A stretch of DNA of 64,000 nt from Cellulomonas_A sp047229345. GTDB taxonomy: Bacteria; Actinomycetota; Actinomycetes; Actinomycetales; Cellulomonadaceae. The notes under the pieces are model-generated. The model saw only the letters and a list, made by a program, of their open reading frames with translations. It did not search any database and was not told where the DNA came from. Below, piece after piece: positions 43,790 through 53,074 of the stretch; the stretch's first letter is position 1; every line of letters starts with the position of its first letter. The DNA lies in the NCBI RefSeq assembly GCF_047229345.1, contig NZ_JBFTER010000004.1:24612-88611 (forward strand). Direction: 5' to 3'. The translations under genes were made by a program, and so were the position numbers.

Positions 43790-44365
43790 CTAGCCGGATG
43801 CCGTGGAGTCGAGCGAACCCAGGACGGTTGCGGCGGCGAGCGTCCCCGCGTACCCGTGCAGCGCCGCGAGCTCGGCCCGCGCGTGCTCCACGTCGAAGCC
43901 GGCGCGGATCAGGGGGCCGAGCAGGACCAGCGCCTCCTCGGGGGTGCACCACCGGGAAACGTCCAGGCCCGTGCGCTGGACCGTCGTGACCTGCACGCCG
44001 CCGAGGTCGACGACGTCGCGTGCGGGCAGCGCGCACTCGTACGTCGTCCGGGACGGGTGCGGGTCCGGCCGTCGGCTCCGCGGCGGGACGAGCACGTCGA
44101 CGCGGCGCGGGCTGTGCTCGCCGGTGTGCACCCAGACCGCCGAGCGTCGCCCGACGACCGCACGCGCCGGCACCAGCCCGCGGAACGCCGCGGCGCGCAG
44201 CCGCGGGCCCACCGGGACGTCGGACGGCACCGTGAGGTCCCCCCACACGGGTCGCGTGACGCCGTCGCGCACGAGCGCGCGGTACGTCAGGCCGCCGACG
44301 TCCGACGGCAGGATCTCGAGCGGCAGGGGAGGGGCGGGCCGGGGCATCCAGCGGGTCGGGCGCAC
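43790..44365 (-). CDS. AbiEi-like protein, unknown function
   Basis: A 191-residue protein similar in pattern to the actinobacterial family often labelled AbiEi antitoxin C-terminal: RALVRDGVTRPVWGDLTVP, FRGLVPARAVVGRRSAVWVH, then TTYECALPARDVVDLGGVQV. No toxin gene accompanies it, and the winged-helix N-terminus of real AbiEi is short here. GTG 44365 is preceded at 6 nt by CATGCT, a possible leaderless -10; ATG 44347 is the alternative. These proteins may be nucleases (related to DUF559 neighbours) rather than antitoxins. Confidence 0.6.
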   Translation of the reverse strand: MRPTRWMPRPAPPLPLEILPSDVGGLTYRALVRDGVTRPVWGDLTVPSDVPVGPRLRAAAFRGLVPARAVVGRRSAVWVHTGEHSPRRVDVLVPPRSRRPDPHPSRTTYECALPARDVVDLGGVQVTTVQRTGLDVSRWCTPEEALVLLGPLIRAGFDVEHARAELAALHGYAGTLAAATVLGSLDSTASG

Positions 44366-44527
44366 GCCCTCAGCATGGCCGCCTCGGCGCGGCCGTGTGC
44401 GGGCCGTGCACAGTGGGCGGCATGGCGGCCGCCGCGCGTGGTCGGGCCGTCGGCGCGCCCCGGACCGCACGACACGGTTCGGCGGCCGTGGCTCGATGTC
44501 GTGCGGACCGAGCACAGGCGGACGCAC

Positions 44528-44567
44528 CGACGGGGCGGTACGGGCCGATGCCCGCACCGCCCCGTCG
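44528..44567 (-). terminator. Terminator of the DUF349 operon
   Basis: GACGGGGCGGT/ACCGCCCCGTC (11 bp) plus inner CGGGC/GCCCG with a 4-nt loop, 9 nt downstream of the DUF349 stop on the minus strand. Confidence 0.85.
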
Positions 44568-44575
44568 AGGGCCGA

Positions 44576-46675
44576 TCAGCCGCGGGCGTCCTGCGCGGCG
44601 CGCTGCACCTGCTCGAGCCACGAGCGACGCGCGTCGAGCGCCGCCTGGGCCTCGCGGATGCGGCGCTGGTCGCCCTTCGCCTGCGCCTTGGCCAGGTCGT
44701 CCTCGAGCCCGGCGATCGCCGCCTCGAGCTGCGCCGCGGCACCCTCGGCCCGCGCGCGCGTCTCGGGGTTGCTCCGGCGCCAGTCGCTCTGCTCGGCGTC
44801 GCGCACGGCCGTCTCGACCGCACGCATGCGCGCCTCGACACGCTGCACGTCGGCGCGCGGCACCTTGCCGGCGGACTCCCAGCGGTCCTGGATCCCGCGC
44901 AGCGCCGCCTTCGCGGCACGCAGGTCCGTGACCGGGACGAGGCGCTCGGCCTCGGCGAGGAGCGCCTCCTTGACCTCGAGGTTCGCGCGGAACTCGGTGT
45001 CGGTCGCGGCGGACGCGGCGTCGCGCGCGGCGAAGAACGCGTCCTGCGCGCTGCGGAACCGGGCCCACAGCGCGTCGTCGTCGGAGCGGCTCGCGCGCCC
45101 GGCTGCCTTCCAGCGCGTCATGAGGTCGCGGTACGCGCCCGCCGTCGCACCCCAGTCCGTGCTCGTCGCCAGGGCCTCGGCCTCGCGGACGAGCGCCTCC
45201 TTCGCCGCCTTGGCGCCCGCGTTGCGCGACTCGAGCTCGGCGAAGAAGTGCCGGCGCTCACGGTCGAACGAGGTGCGTGCGTGGCTGAACCGCTTCCACA
45301 GCGACTCCTCGGTCGGCCGGTCGAGGCGCGGGCCGTTGCGCTGCGCGTCCTTCCACTGGTCGAGCAGCAGGCGCAGCTGCTCACCGGCCGGGCGCCACTG
45401 GATGCGGCTCGGGTCCGTCGACGCGATCTTCTCGGCCTGCTCGACGATCGCCGTCCGGGACGCGACCGCCGCCTCGCGCGCGGCTGCCCGCTCCGCCTCC
45501 GCAGCGGCGCGGCGTTCCGCCGCCACGCCCCGCAGCGCGTCGAGGCGCGCACGCAGCGCCGCCAGGTCGCCGACCGCGGCGGGCTCGGCGAGCTCGTCGG
45601 TCAGCTTGGCGAGGGTCTGGTCGATCTCCTTGACCGCGAGGTCCGTGGCACCGAGGCGCGCCTCGAACAGCACGACCTTGGCCTGCAGGTCCAGGAACCG
45701 GCGCACGTAGAGCGCGAGCGCCTCGTCGTGCCCGGCGCCCGGGAACTGCCCGACCGCGCGCTCGCCGGCCTCCTCGCGGACGTAGACGGTGCCGTCCTCG
45801 TCGACGCGGCCGAACGTCGCGGCGTGCGCGGCCTCGGCGGCGTCCTGCGGCGGGACGACGGCTGCGGGGACGACGGGTGCGCCGGCGGGTGTGCCCGCCT
45901 GCGGCGTCGCGACCGGACGGGTCGACGGGCGGGGGACGGGACGCGGCACCGGGCGCGGCACCGGGCGCGGTGCGGGGGCGGCGGTGGTGGCCGCCGTCGG
46001 CTCGCCCTCCGCACCCGCGTCCGCGCCGGAGGTCGCGTCGGCCTCGGCACCGGAGGCCGCGTCCGCCTCGACGGGAGCGGCGCTGTCCGGCGTCCCGCCG
46101 TCAGCGGCCGCCGTGGTGCCGTCGTCGACGACGACGGGCGAGGTGCTGTCGCCGACGGGTGCCGGGGCGTCGGACTCCGTCGTCGCGTCGGTGGCCGGGT
46201 CCTCCGCCGACACGTCGTCGGCGGCTGCGGAGTCGGGGACCGCCGTGCCGTCGCCCCGCGCGTCGTCAGCGACCGTCGCGTCGTCGGCGCCCGCCGGTTC
46301 GGCTGCTGCCGCGTCGTCGGCCGCGGCGTCGTCCGCACCCGCGCCGCCACCGACCTTCTCCGGCGTCGTCGTGTCGTCGGCCACGGTGTCGTCCGCGGCC
46401 GGGGTGGCAGCGGTGTCGTCCGCGGAGGTCGCCCCCACGGGCGCGACCTCGGCCGGCGTCTCCTGGGCGACGAGCTCCTCGTCCGGCACCGCGTCCTCGA
46501 GGGCCGGGGCGGCCTGGAACTCGCCGGCGTCGGCGACGTCCGCCGCGATCTGCGCGTCGAGCTCCTCGCCGCCGCCGGACGCGATGTCCTCGGCGGCGGG
46601 CTCGAGGCCCTCCGGTGGTGTGGACTCCGCGACGTCGTCGGTCTCGGGCTGCCGGGCAGCCGGGTTCTCGGTCAC
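44576..46675 (-). CDS. DUF349 protein with long acidic N-terminal tail
   Basis: A 699-residue protein. The first about 230 residues are low-complexity, rich in Ala, Asp and Glu, followed by PRPVPRPVPRPV (three copies of a 12-bp DNA unit). The rest consists of about five DUF349 repeats of 70-75 residues with the family pattern W-K-x-A-G and WxRFRSAQDAFFAAR. The region is predicted helical and probably coiled. It is cytoplasmic; no enzymatic motif is seen. GTG 46675 overlaps the cyclophilin stop (GTGA), so the two are translated together. Confidence 0.85.
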   Translation of the reverse strand: MTENPAARQPETDDVAESTPPEGLEPAAEDIASGGGEELDAQIAADVADAGEFQAAPALEDAVPDEELVAQETPAEVAPVGATSADDTAATPAADDTVADDTTTPEKVGGGAGADDAAADDAAAAEPAGADDATVADDARGDGTAVPDSAAADDVSAEDPATDATTESDAPAPVGDSTSPVVVDDGTTAAADGGTPDSAAPVEADAASGAEADATSGADAGAEGEPTAATTAAPAPRPVPRPVPRPVPRPSTRPVATPQAGTPAGAPVVPAAVVPPQDAAEAAHAATFGRVDEDGTVYVREEAGERAVGQFPGAGHDEALALYVRRFLDLQAKVVLFEARLGATDLAVKEIDQTLAKLTDELAEPAAVGDLAALRARLDALRGVAAERRAAAEAERAAAREAAVASRTAIVEQAEKIASTDPSRIQWRPAGEQLRLLLDQWKDAQRNGPRLDRPTEESLWKRFSHARTSFDRERRHFFAELESRNAGAKAAKEALVREAEALATSTDWGATAGAYRDLMTRWKAAGRASRSDDDALWARFRSAQDAFFAARDAASAATDTEFRANLEVKEALLAEAERLVPVTDLRAAKAALRGIQDRWESAGKVPRADVQRVEARMRAVETAVRDAEQSDWRRSNPETRARAEGAAAQLEAAIAGLEDDLAKAQAKGDQRRIREAQAALDARRSWLEQVQRAAQDARG
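45942..45977. repeat. Three 12-bp tandem repeats encoding PRPV
   Basis: Units CGCGGCACCGGG, CGCGGCACCGGG and CGCGGTGCGGGG in register within the DUF349 gene. Copy number could change by slippage without a frameshift. Confidence 0.8.
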
Positions 46676-47454
46676 TGGGTCTCCACTCCCTCGATGATGA
46701 CGTCGGAGGCCGGTGCCGTTCCGTCGGCACCGATCCCGCCGTCAGCGATTGCCTGCACCACGTCCAGTCCGGAGGTGATGCGGCCGAACACCGTGTACCC
46801 GCCCGCTGCGTCGGACGGGATGGTCGAGTCCTCGTAGACGAGGAAGAACTGGCTGCCCATGGACTCGCCGCTGCCGCCGACGCGGGCCATCGCGATCGTG
46901 CCCGCGGGGTAGACGTCGTCCGCCGGGGCGTTCTCGACGGGGCCCCAGGTGTAGCCGGGGCCGCCCGTGCCGGTCGCGGTCGGGTCGCCGCACTGCAGCA
47001 CCTTGATGCCCTCGGTCACGAGCCGGTGGCACTTCGTCCCGTCGAAGTAGCCCTCGCGGGCGAGAGTCACGAAGTTGGCGACGGCCTGCGGGGCCGCGGC
47101 GCCGTCGAGCTCGAGGCCGACCGCGCCGGCGTTGAGCGTGAGCGCGCCGGTCCACGTGCGGCCCTCGGCAGCGGCGGGGTCGGGGACGACGCCACCGTTG
47201 CCCGTGCGGGCGGGCAGCGCGCTCGCTGACGCCTCGGGTGCGGGGGAGCCGGTCGCGGTCGGGGCGGCGTCCGCCGCGGTGTCGTCGCGGGTCAGGATCA
47301 CCGCGGACACGACCCCGAGCCCCAGCACGAGGACACCGACGAGCGACGCGGCGATGACCTGCTTGCGACGACGCTCGCGGTGCGCGACCTGACGCTGCTG
47401 CCACTTCTCGTAACGGCGACGCTCGTACTCACGCTCGCGCTTGCTGGACGACAC
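46672..47454 (-). CDS. Membrane-anchored cyclophilin-type peptidyl-prolyl isomerase
   Basis: A 260-residue protein. A very basic cytoplasmic head (KREREYERRRYEKWQQRQ) is followed by one transmembrane helix (VIAASLVGVLVLGLGVVSAV), a Ser/Pro/Ala linker and an extracytoplasmic cyclophilin domain (GYFDGTKCHRLV, GTGGPGYTW, SQFFLVYED). Two cysteines sit in the fold. GTG 47454 is 5 nt after GAGGAG. It probably assists folding of exported proteins. Confidence 0.92.
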   Translation of the reverse strand: MSSSKREREYERRRYEKWQQRQVAHRERRRKQVIAASLVGVLVLGLGVVSAVILTRDDTAADAAPTATGSPAPEASASALPARTGNGGVVPDPAAAEGRTWTGALTLNAGAVGLELDGAAAPQAVANFVTLAREGYFDGTKCHRLVTEGIKVLQCGDPTATGTGGPGYTWGPVENAPADDVYPAGTIAMARVGGSGESMGSQFFLVYEDSTIPSDAAGGYTVFGRITSGLDVVQAIADGGIGADGTAPASDVIIEGVETQ

Positions 47455-47609
47455 GCAGACTCCTCGACGACGGGCGACCGGCTGACGCTGTGGCCGCCGC
47501 GTCGCACTCTGGACCTCCGACAGTCTAGGCAGGGGACACCGGGCGTTCGCCACGTGGCGCGTCGTCCGGCGGCGCGGAAGGTCACGGTCTGGTCTCGGAG
47601 CGCCGCCGT

Positions 47610-47615
47610 TACCGT
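47610..47615 (+). promoter_or_regulatory. -10 element of a leaderless promoter
   Basis: TACCGT ends 6 nt before GTG 47622 of the metallo-hydrolase gene. Confidence 0.5.
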
Positions 47616-47621
47616 GGTGAC

Positions 47622-48434
47622 GTGCAGATCCTCACCGTCGTGGCCCCCGTGTTCGGCACCAACTGCTACGTCGTGGTCGCCGACGACGGCACGTGCGTGG
47701 TGGTCGACGCGGGCGCGGGGGTCGCCGGTCCGGTGCGGGACGCGGTGGCCGGGCGCGGCCTGCGGTGCGTCGCGGTGCTCGCGACCCACGGGCACGTCGA
47801 CCACACCTGGGACGCGGCCGAGCTGTCCGAGACGTTCGACGTGCCGGTGCACGTGCACGCCGCCGACGCGTACCGCCTCGACGACCCCTTCGGCACGCTC
47901 GGGCTCGGCGCCTCGCACGACCCGGGCGGCCCGCTCGCGCAGGCGCTCGCCGCGTCCGGCGCACGGCCCGAGTCCTACCGGCGGCCGACGCGGGTCGAGA
48001 CCTTCGGCGGCGCCGCGGGAGAGAACGGTCGGAGCGCGGACGTGGTGCTCGGGCTCGGCGGGGTGCGCGTCGTCGCCCGGCACGCGCCCGGGCACACGCA
48101 GGGGTCGACGCTGTACCTGCTCGGTGCGGTGCCGGAGGCCGGGGACGGCGGTCCGGCTGCCCGGGCGGGTGGGCCGGGGGCGCCGGCCGACGAGGCCGAC
48201 GCTGCCGGGCAGCGAGCCGGGAGCGGCGACGCGCTCGTGGCCCTGACGGGCGACGTCCTGTTCTCGGGGACGATCGGCCGCACCGACCTGCCCGGCGGCG
48301 ACGACGCGGTCATGGCGGCGACGCTGCGGGACGTGGTCGCGGTGCTCCCGCCGGACACGCTCGTGCTCCCCGGGCACGGCCCGGCGAGCCGGGTCGCGGC
48401 CGAGCTCGCGCGCAACCCGTACCTGGCCCGCTGA
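47622..48434 (+). CDS. MBL-fold metallo-hydrolase, glyoxalase II-like
   Basis: A 270-residue enzyme with zinc ligands in THGHVDHTWD, the H in APGHTQGSTLYL, the Asp in LTGDVLFSGTIGRTD and the His in LPGHGPASR. The order matches glyoxalase II-like hydrolases acting on thioesters, though other substrates are possible. An Ala/Gly-rich insertion lies at about residues 168-205. It diverges from the cyclophilin gene. Confidence 0.92.
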   Translation: MQILTVVAPVFGTNCYVVVADDGTCVVVDAGAGVAGPVRDAVAGRGLRCVAVLATHGHVDHTWDAAELSETFDVPVHVHAADAYRLDDPFGTLGLGASHDPGGPLAQALAASGARPESYRRPTRVETFGGAAGENGRSADVVLGLGGVRVVARHAPGHTQGSTLYLLGAVPEAGDGGPAARAGGPGAPADEADAAGQRAGSGDALVALTGDVLFSGTIGRTDLPGGDDAVMAATLRDVVAVLPPDTLVLPGHGPASRVAAELARNPYLAR

Positions 48435-48747
48435 CACCCCCCGTCGCACGCGCCGCTCAGCTCAGGTGCGGGGGCGCGGGGTCGCGCACCACGGCACGGT
48501 GCTCCGGGGCGTCGGCGGGGCAGAGCCGTGCGTGCGAGTGCCCCGCACCGACCCGGGGGCGGGGACGCGCGCGGAGGTCGCCATCCCCCGAGCCTCACCC
48601 CGCGGCACCGTCGCCGCAACCGGGTGCGGGGGACGGCCCGCCGTCCCCCCTGCGGGAATCAGGAGGCGGTCGTCGGGGCATGCCCCACTAGACTCGTCCG
48701 GGCGCCCGAGCGGCGCCATCCCCTGGACGTCCCGGAAGGACCCTCTC
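48435..48747. promoter_or_regulatory. Intergenic region with terminator-like hairpin and aspS promoter
   Basis: No gene. A perfect 10-bp hairpin GGGGGACGGC/GCCGTCCCCC (48628-48649) probably terminates the upstream gene. TAGACT (48689-48694) is the -10 of aspS, followed by CGGAAGGA as ribosome-binding site. Confidence 0.6.
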
Positions 48748-50520
48748 GTGCTCCGCACCCACTCCGCCGGCTCCCTGCGAGCCGAGCACATCGGTACGAC
48801 CGTCACCCTGACCGGGTGGGTGGACCGGCGGCGCGATCACGGCGGTGTGGCCTTCATCGACCTGCGCGACGCGAGCGGCATCGCCCAGGTCGTCATCCGT
48901 GACGAGCAGGTCGCGCACGGGCTGCGCAACGAGTACGTGCTGCAGGTCACCGGTGAGGTCGGCCGCCGGCCCGAGGGCAACGAGAACGCGCACCTCGCGA
49001 CCGGCGAGGTCGAGGTCGTCGCGCAGGAGGTCGTCGTCCTCAACGAGTCCGCGCCGCTGCCGTTCCAGGTGTCGTCCGCGCTCGACGAGACGATCGGCGA
49101 GGAGGCGCGCCTCAAGCACCGCTACCTCGACCTGCGTCGACCCGCCCCGGCGCGCGCGCTGCGCCTGCGCTCGCAGGCCAACCAGGCCGCCCGCCGCGTG
49201 CTGGACGCCCAGGACTTCGTCGAGGTCGAGACCCCGACCCTGACGCGCTCGACCCCCGAGGGCGCCCGTGACTTCGTCGTGCCCGCGCGCCTCGCGCCGG
49301 GCTCGTGGTACGCGCTGCCGCAGTCGCCGCAGCTGTTCAAGCAGCTGCTCATGGTCGCGGGCCTCGAGCGGTACTACCAGATCGCGCGCTGCTACCGCGA
49401 CGAGGACTTCCGCGCCGACCGGCAGCCGGAGTTCACGCAGCTCGACGTCGAGATGAGCTTCGTCGAGCAGGACGACGTGATCGCGCTCGGCGAGAAGATC
49501 CTCGTCGCGCTCTGGGAGCTCATCGGGTACACGATCCCGACGCCGATCCCGCGCATGACGTTCGCCGACGCGATGGCGCGCTACGGCTCCGACAAGCCCG
49601 ACCTGCGCTTCGGGCTCGAGCTCGTCGAGCTGACGGACTACTTCACGGAGACCCCCTTCCGGGTCTTCCAGGCACCGTACGTCGGCGCGGTCGTCCAGCC
49701 GGGCGGTGCCTCGACGCCGCGCCGCGGGTTCGACGCCTGGCAGGAGTGGGCCAAGCAGCGCGGCGCCAAGGGCCTCGCGTACGTCACGGTCGGCGAGGAC
49801 GGCGAGCTCGGCGGACCGGTCGCCAAGAACCTGTCCGAGACGGAGCGCGCGGGCCTGGTCGCCGCCGTGGGCGCGAGCCCGGGTGACGCGGTCTTCTTCG
49901 CCGCCGGCAAGGTGTCGGACGCGCGCGCGCTCCTCGGTGCGGCGCGCCTCGAGATCGGCCGCCGCGGCGGGCTCATCGACGAGGACGCGTGGAACTTCGT
50001 GTGGGTCGTCGACGCGCCGCTGTTCAAGCCCACGGGCGAGGACGACGACGTCGCGGTCGGCGAGGGTGCCTGGACCGCGGTGCACCACGCGTTCACGTCG
50101 CCCACACCGGAGTGGCTCGACCGGTTCGAGGAGGACCCGGGCTCCGCGCTCGCGTACGCCTACGACATCGTGTGCAACGGCAACGAGATCGGCGGCGGTT
50201 CGATCCGTATCCACCGGCGCGACGTGCAGGAGCGCGTCTTCCGGATCATGGGGATCGGCGAGGAGGAGGCCCAGGAGAAGTTCGGGTTCCTGCTCGACGC
50301 GTTCCAGTTCGGTGCGCCGCCGCACGGCGGGATCGCGTTCGGCTGGGACCGGATCGTCGCGCTGCTGACGCGCTCGGAGTCGATCCGCGACGTCATCGCG
50401 TTCCCGAAGTCGGGCGGCGGCTACGACCCGCTGACCGGGGCACCGGCACCGATCACCGCGGCCCAGCGCCGCGAGGCCGGTGTCGACGCGAAGCCGAAGT
50501 CCGCGCCGCCCGCGGAGTGA
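48748..50520 (+). CDS. aspS: Aspartate-tRNA ligase
   Basis: A 590-residue class II synthetase of the bacterial type. OB-fold anticodon domain (TLTGWVDRRRDHGGVAFIDL), motif 2 (RYYQIARCYRDEDFRADRQP), GAD insertion domain, and motif 3 (GIAFGWDRIVALLT). GTG 48748 follows GGAAGGA. It is followed by a terminator and an 18-bp repeat array. Confidence 0.97.
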   Translation: MLRTHSAGSLRAEHIGTTVTLTGWVDRRRDHGGVAFIDLRDASGIAQVVIRDEQVAHGLRNEYVLQVTGEVGRRPEGNENAHLATGEVEVVAQEVVVLNESAPLPFQVSSALDETIGEEARLKHRYLDLRRPAPARALRLRSQANQAARRVLDAQDFVEVETPTLTRSTPEGARDFVVPARLAPGSWYALPQSPQLFKQLLMVAGLERYYQIARCYRDEDFRADRQPEFTQLDVEMSFVEQDDVIALGEKILVALWELIGYTIPTPIPRMTFADAMARYGSDKPDLRFGLELVELTDYFTETPFRVFQAPYVGAVVQPGGASTPRRGFDAWQEWAKQRGAKGLAYVTVGEDGELGGPVAKNLSETERAGLVAAVGASPGDAVFFAAGKVSDARALLGAARLEIGRRGGLIDEDAWNFVWVVDAPLFKPTGEDDDVAVGEGAWTAVHHAFTSPTPEWLDRFEEDPGSALAYAYDIVCNGNEIGGGSIRIHRRDVQERVFRIMGIGEEEAQEKFGFLLDAFQFGAPPHGGIAFGWDRIVALLTRSESIRDVIAFPKSGGGYDPLTGAPAPITAAQRREAGVDAKPKSAPPAE

Positions 50521-50526
50521 GCGGTC

Positions 50527-50552
50527 GCCGCGCCGGTCACCACCGGCGCGGC
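50527..50552 (+). terminator. aspS terminator
   Basis: GCCGCGCCGGT/ACCGGCGCGGC, 11-bp perfect stem with a 4-nt CACC loop, 6 nt after the aspS stop. Confidence 0.9.
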
Positions 50553-50558
50553 GGCTCC

Positions 50559-50648
50559 ACCTGCCCAGTGGGGCCCGACTGCCTGAGAGGGCCCACCTGC
50601 CCAGCAGGGCTCACCAGCCCGGTAGGGCCCACCGGCGTCGTAGGGTCC
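50559..50648. repeat. Five imperfect 18-bp tandem repeats
   Basis: Units start at 50559, 50577, 50595, 50613 and 50631. Consensus is ACCNGCCCNGTAGGGCCC; the first reads ACCTGCCCAGTGGGGCCC. All are in exact 18-nt register, and each carries a CCC...GGGCCC core that can fold on itself. They are intergenic, between convergent aspS and the MMPL gene. Confidence 0.85.
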
Positions 50649-50714
50649 CCTGCGGCGCAACCTGCCCCGGGCGAGACGCCGTGGCCGCGCGCCACGAGGT
50701 GACGACGACCCGCG

Positions 50715-52949
50715 TCAGTGGTCGAGGCCGGCGCGCGCGTGCAGGCGCCGCAGGAAGCCCGGCGCCCACCAGTTCGCGCGCCCGAGGATCGTCATCGTCG
50801 CCGGGACGAGCAGCAGGCGCACGATCGTCGCGTCGATGAGCACCGCGACCGCGAGGGCGAAGCCGACCTCCTTGATGACGAGCAGCTTGCCGGCGACGAA
50901 GCCCGCGAACACGACGATGATGATCGCCGCGGCCGACGTGATGATGCGCCCCGAGCGCTGGAGCCCCAGGCGCACCGCCTCGTCGTTGGGCAGCCCCGCG
51001 TCGTGCAGCTCCTTGATCCGCGAGAGCAGGAACACCTCGTAGTCCATCGCGAGCCCGAACGCGAACGCCACGACGAGCGCGAGCACGTACGTCTCGATGC
51101 CGCCCGTCGACACGAAGCCGAGGAGCCCCGACAGGTTCCCGTCCTGGAACACCCACACGAGCACGCCCAGCGACGCCGCGATCGACAGCACGTTCGTCAG
51201 CAGCGCCTTGACCGGGATCACGACCGAGCCGGTCATGAGGAACAACAGCACGAGCGTCGCGACGGCGACGATGCCGGCGGCCCACGGCAGGCGCTCGACG
51301 AGCGAGTCCGCGAAGTCCATCTGGCCCGCGGCCTGACCGGTGACGAGCACCGGGAAGTCGGCGTCGAGGTCGCGGATCTGGCTGACGACACCGCGGGCGA
51401 CCGCGTCACCGGGGTCGGTCGTGTCCGGCCGGACGCCGATGACGACGTGCGCGCCGCTCGGCGACGGCGGGTCCACGGACGTGACGTCGTCGAGCTCGGC
51501 GATCGACGCCGCCCACGCCGTCGCAGCCTCGAGCGAGGTCTCGGCGACCACGACGACGCCCGGGGACGAGGCCGCCGGGTAGTCGTCGGCGAGCGCCTCG
51601 ACGTACTCGCGCTGGGTCGTGCCCGTCGGGAGCAGCTGCGTCGTGGAGTTGCGCAGCTCGAGCTGCAGGAGCGGCAGGGCGAGCACCCCGAGCAGCACGA
51701 CGGACCCGAGCATCACGACCCACGGGCGGCGCTGGACCCGCGCCGCGAGCCGGGAGAAGAAGCCCTCCTCGGACTGCACGTCCGCGGTGCGGGCGAGCAG
51801 GCCCCGCAGCCCCGGGACGCGCGAGACGAGCCCGGGGCGCACGAGCCGGCGCCCGAACAGCACGAGGATCGCCGGCACGAGCGTGAGCGCGGTCGCGACC
51901 GCCACGACGATCACCGCCACGCCGGCCGCCCCGAACGCCCGCAGGATGTCGGGGCGGAAAGCGAGCAGCCCCGCGATCGAGATCGCGACCGTCACCGCCG
52001 AGAACGCGACCGTGCGACCCGCGGTCGACATGGTGCGGGTCAGCGCGGTCACGACGGCGCCGTCGCCCCGCCGGCGCCGGGCACCCGCACCACCGTCCTC
52101 GTCGACGAGGTGGTGCAGCTCCTCGCGGAACCGGGACACGATGAGCAGCCCGTAGTCGATCGAGAGCCCGAGGCCGAGGATCGTGACGACGTTGACCACG
52201 GACGAGTCGAGGTCGAGCAGGTAGGAGAACCCGAGCAGCGCCCCGAGCCCGCCGGCGATCGAGGCGATCGCGCCGACCATCGGCATCGAGGCCGCGAGGA
52301 ACCCGCCGAAGACCAGCACCATGATCACGAGCGCGACGGGCAGCGCGATCGTCTCGCCGGTCGCCAGGTCCTCCTCGACCTGGCTCGTGATCGCCTCGAC
52401 GATGAGCGTCGTCCCGCCGACCAGTCCGGTCGCCTCGGGGGAGACCGCCTCCAGCGCCTCGGGCACGCCGTCCAGCGTGCGCTCGACGGCCGCCAGGGCC
52501 TCGTCCTGCGCGGCCTCGCCCAACCCGGGCTCGAGCTCCACGACGACGAGGAAGCCGGTGCCGTCCTGCGCGATCAGCGGCGCCGCCGCCGGGTTCGCCG
52601 CGCCCTGCGGCAGGACCAGGGGGTCGATGACCGACGCGACGCCCTCGATGCCGGCGAGCTCCTCGTGCACCGGTGCGAGCGCCTCCGCGACGCCCGCCGT
52701 GGTCGGGTCCACGCCGCGCACCACGAGCGTCAGGCTCGCCCCGCGCTCGTCGGAGTCCTGCAGGATCTCGTTGGCGCGCGAGCTGTCGGAGCCCGGCACC
52801 GCGGGCTCACCCGTGGAGAGCCTGTCGAACAGGTTCTCGCCGTGCACGCCCACGACGGCGAGGCCGAAGCCGAGCACCGTGAGGACGAGCCAGACGGCGA
52901 CCGTGAGGCGGGGGTGGTGGGCGACCGCGCGGCCCAGGCTCTCGAACAC
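50715..52949 (-). CDS. MMPL/RND-family transporter
   Basis: A 744-residue membrane protein with the MMPL layout: helix 1 (LTVAVWLVLTVLGFGLAVV), an extracytoplasmic domain, five helices including GLGLSIDYGLLIVSRFREEL, then a repeat of the same with FAFGLAMDYEVFLLSRIKEL. The conserved Asp-Tyr pairs of the proton relay (IDYG and MDYE) are present. The start is GTG 52949, with GATGCT 6 nt before it. It probably exports a lipid or hydrophobic compound. Confidence 0.93.
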   Translation of the reverse strand: MFESLGRAVAHHPRLTVAVWLVLTVLGFGLAVVGVHGENLFDRLSTGEPAVPGSDSSRANEILQDSDERGASLTLVVRGVDPTTAGVAEALAPVHEELAGIEGVASVIDPLVLPQGAANPAAAPLIAQDGTGFLVVVELEPGLGEAAQDEALAAVERTLDGVPEALEAVSPEATGLVGGTTLIVEAITSQVEEDLATGETIALPVALVIMVLVFGGFLAASMPMVGAIASIAGGLGALLGFSYLLDLDSSVVNVVTILGLGLSIDYGLLIVSRFREELHHLVDEDGGAGARRRRGDGAVVTALTRTMSTAGRTVAFSAVTVAISIAGLLAFRPDILRAFGAAGVAVIVVAVATALTLVPAILVLFGRRLVRPGLVSRVPGLRGLLARTADVQSEEGFFSRLAARVQRRPWVVMLGSVVLLGVLALPLLQLELRNSTTQLLPTGTTQREYVEALADDYPAASSPGVVVVAETSLEAATAWAASIAELDDVTSVDPPSPSGAHVVIGVRPDTTDPGDAVARGVVSQIRDLDADFPVLVTGQAAGQMDFADSLVERLPWAAGIVAVATLVLLFLMTGSVVIPVKALLTNVLSIAASLGVLVWVFQDGNLSGLLGFVSTGGIETYVLALVVAFAFGLAMDYEVFLLSRIKELHDAGLPNDEAVRLGLQRSGRIITSAAAIIIVVFAGFVAGKLLVIKEVGFALAVAVLIDATIVRLLLVPATMTILGRANWWAPGFLRRLHARAGLDH

Positions 52950-53061
52950 GGCGTCAGCATCGCAGCAACGCGCGCGCGACCGCACACCGGACCGCGCGCG
53001 GAGCGGCTCTCGGGCGCCCGCCGTGGGCCGTCGTGGTCGGGGTCCTGTCGGCGACGGTGCG

Positions 53062-53067
53062 TAGGCT
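53062..53067 (+). promoter_or_regulatory. -10 element of a leaderless promoter for rarA
   Basis: TAGGCT ends 7 nt before ATG 53075. Confidence 0.6.
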
Positions 53068-53074
53068 CGGCGCC

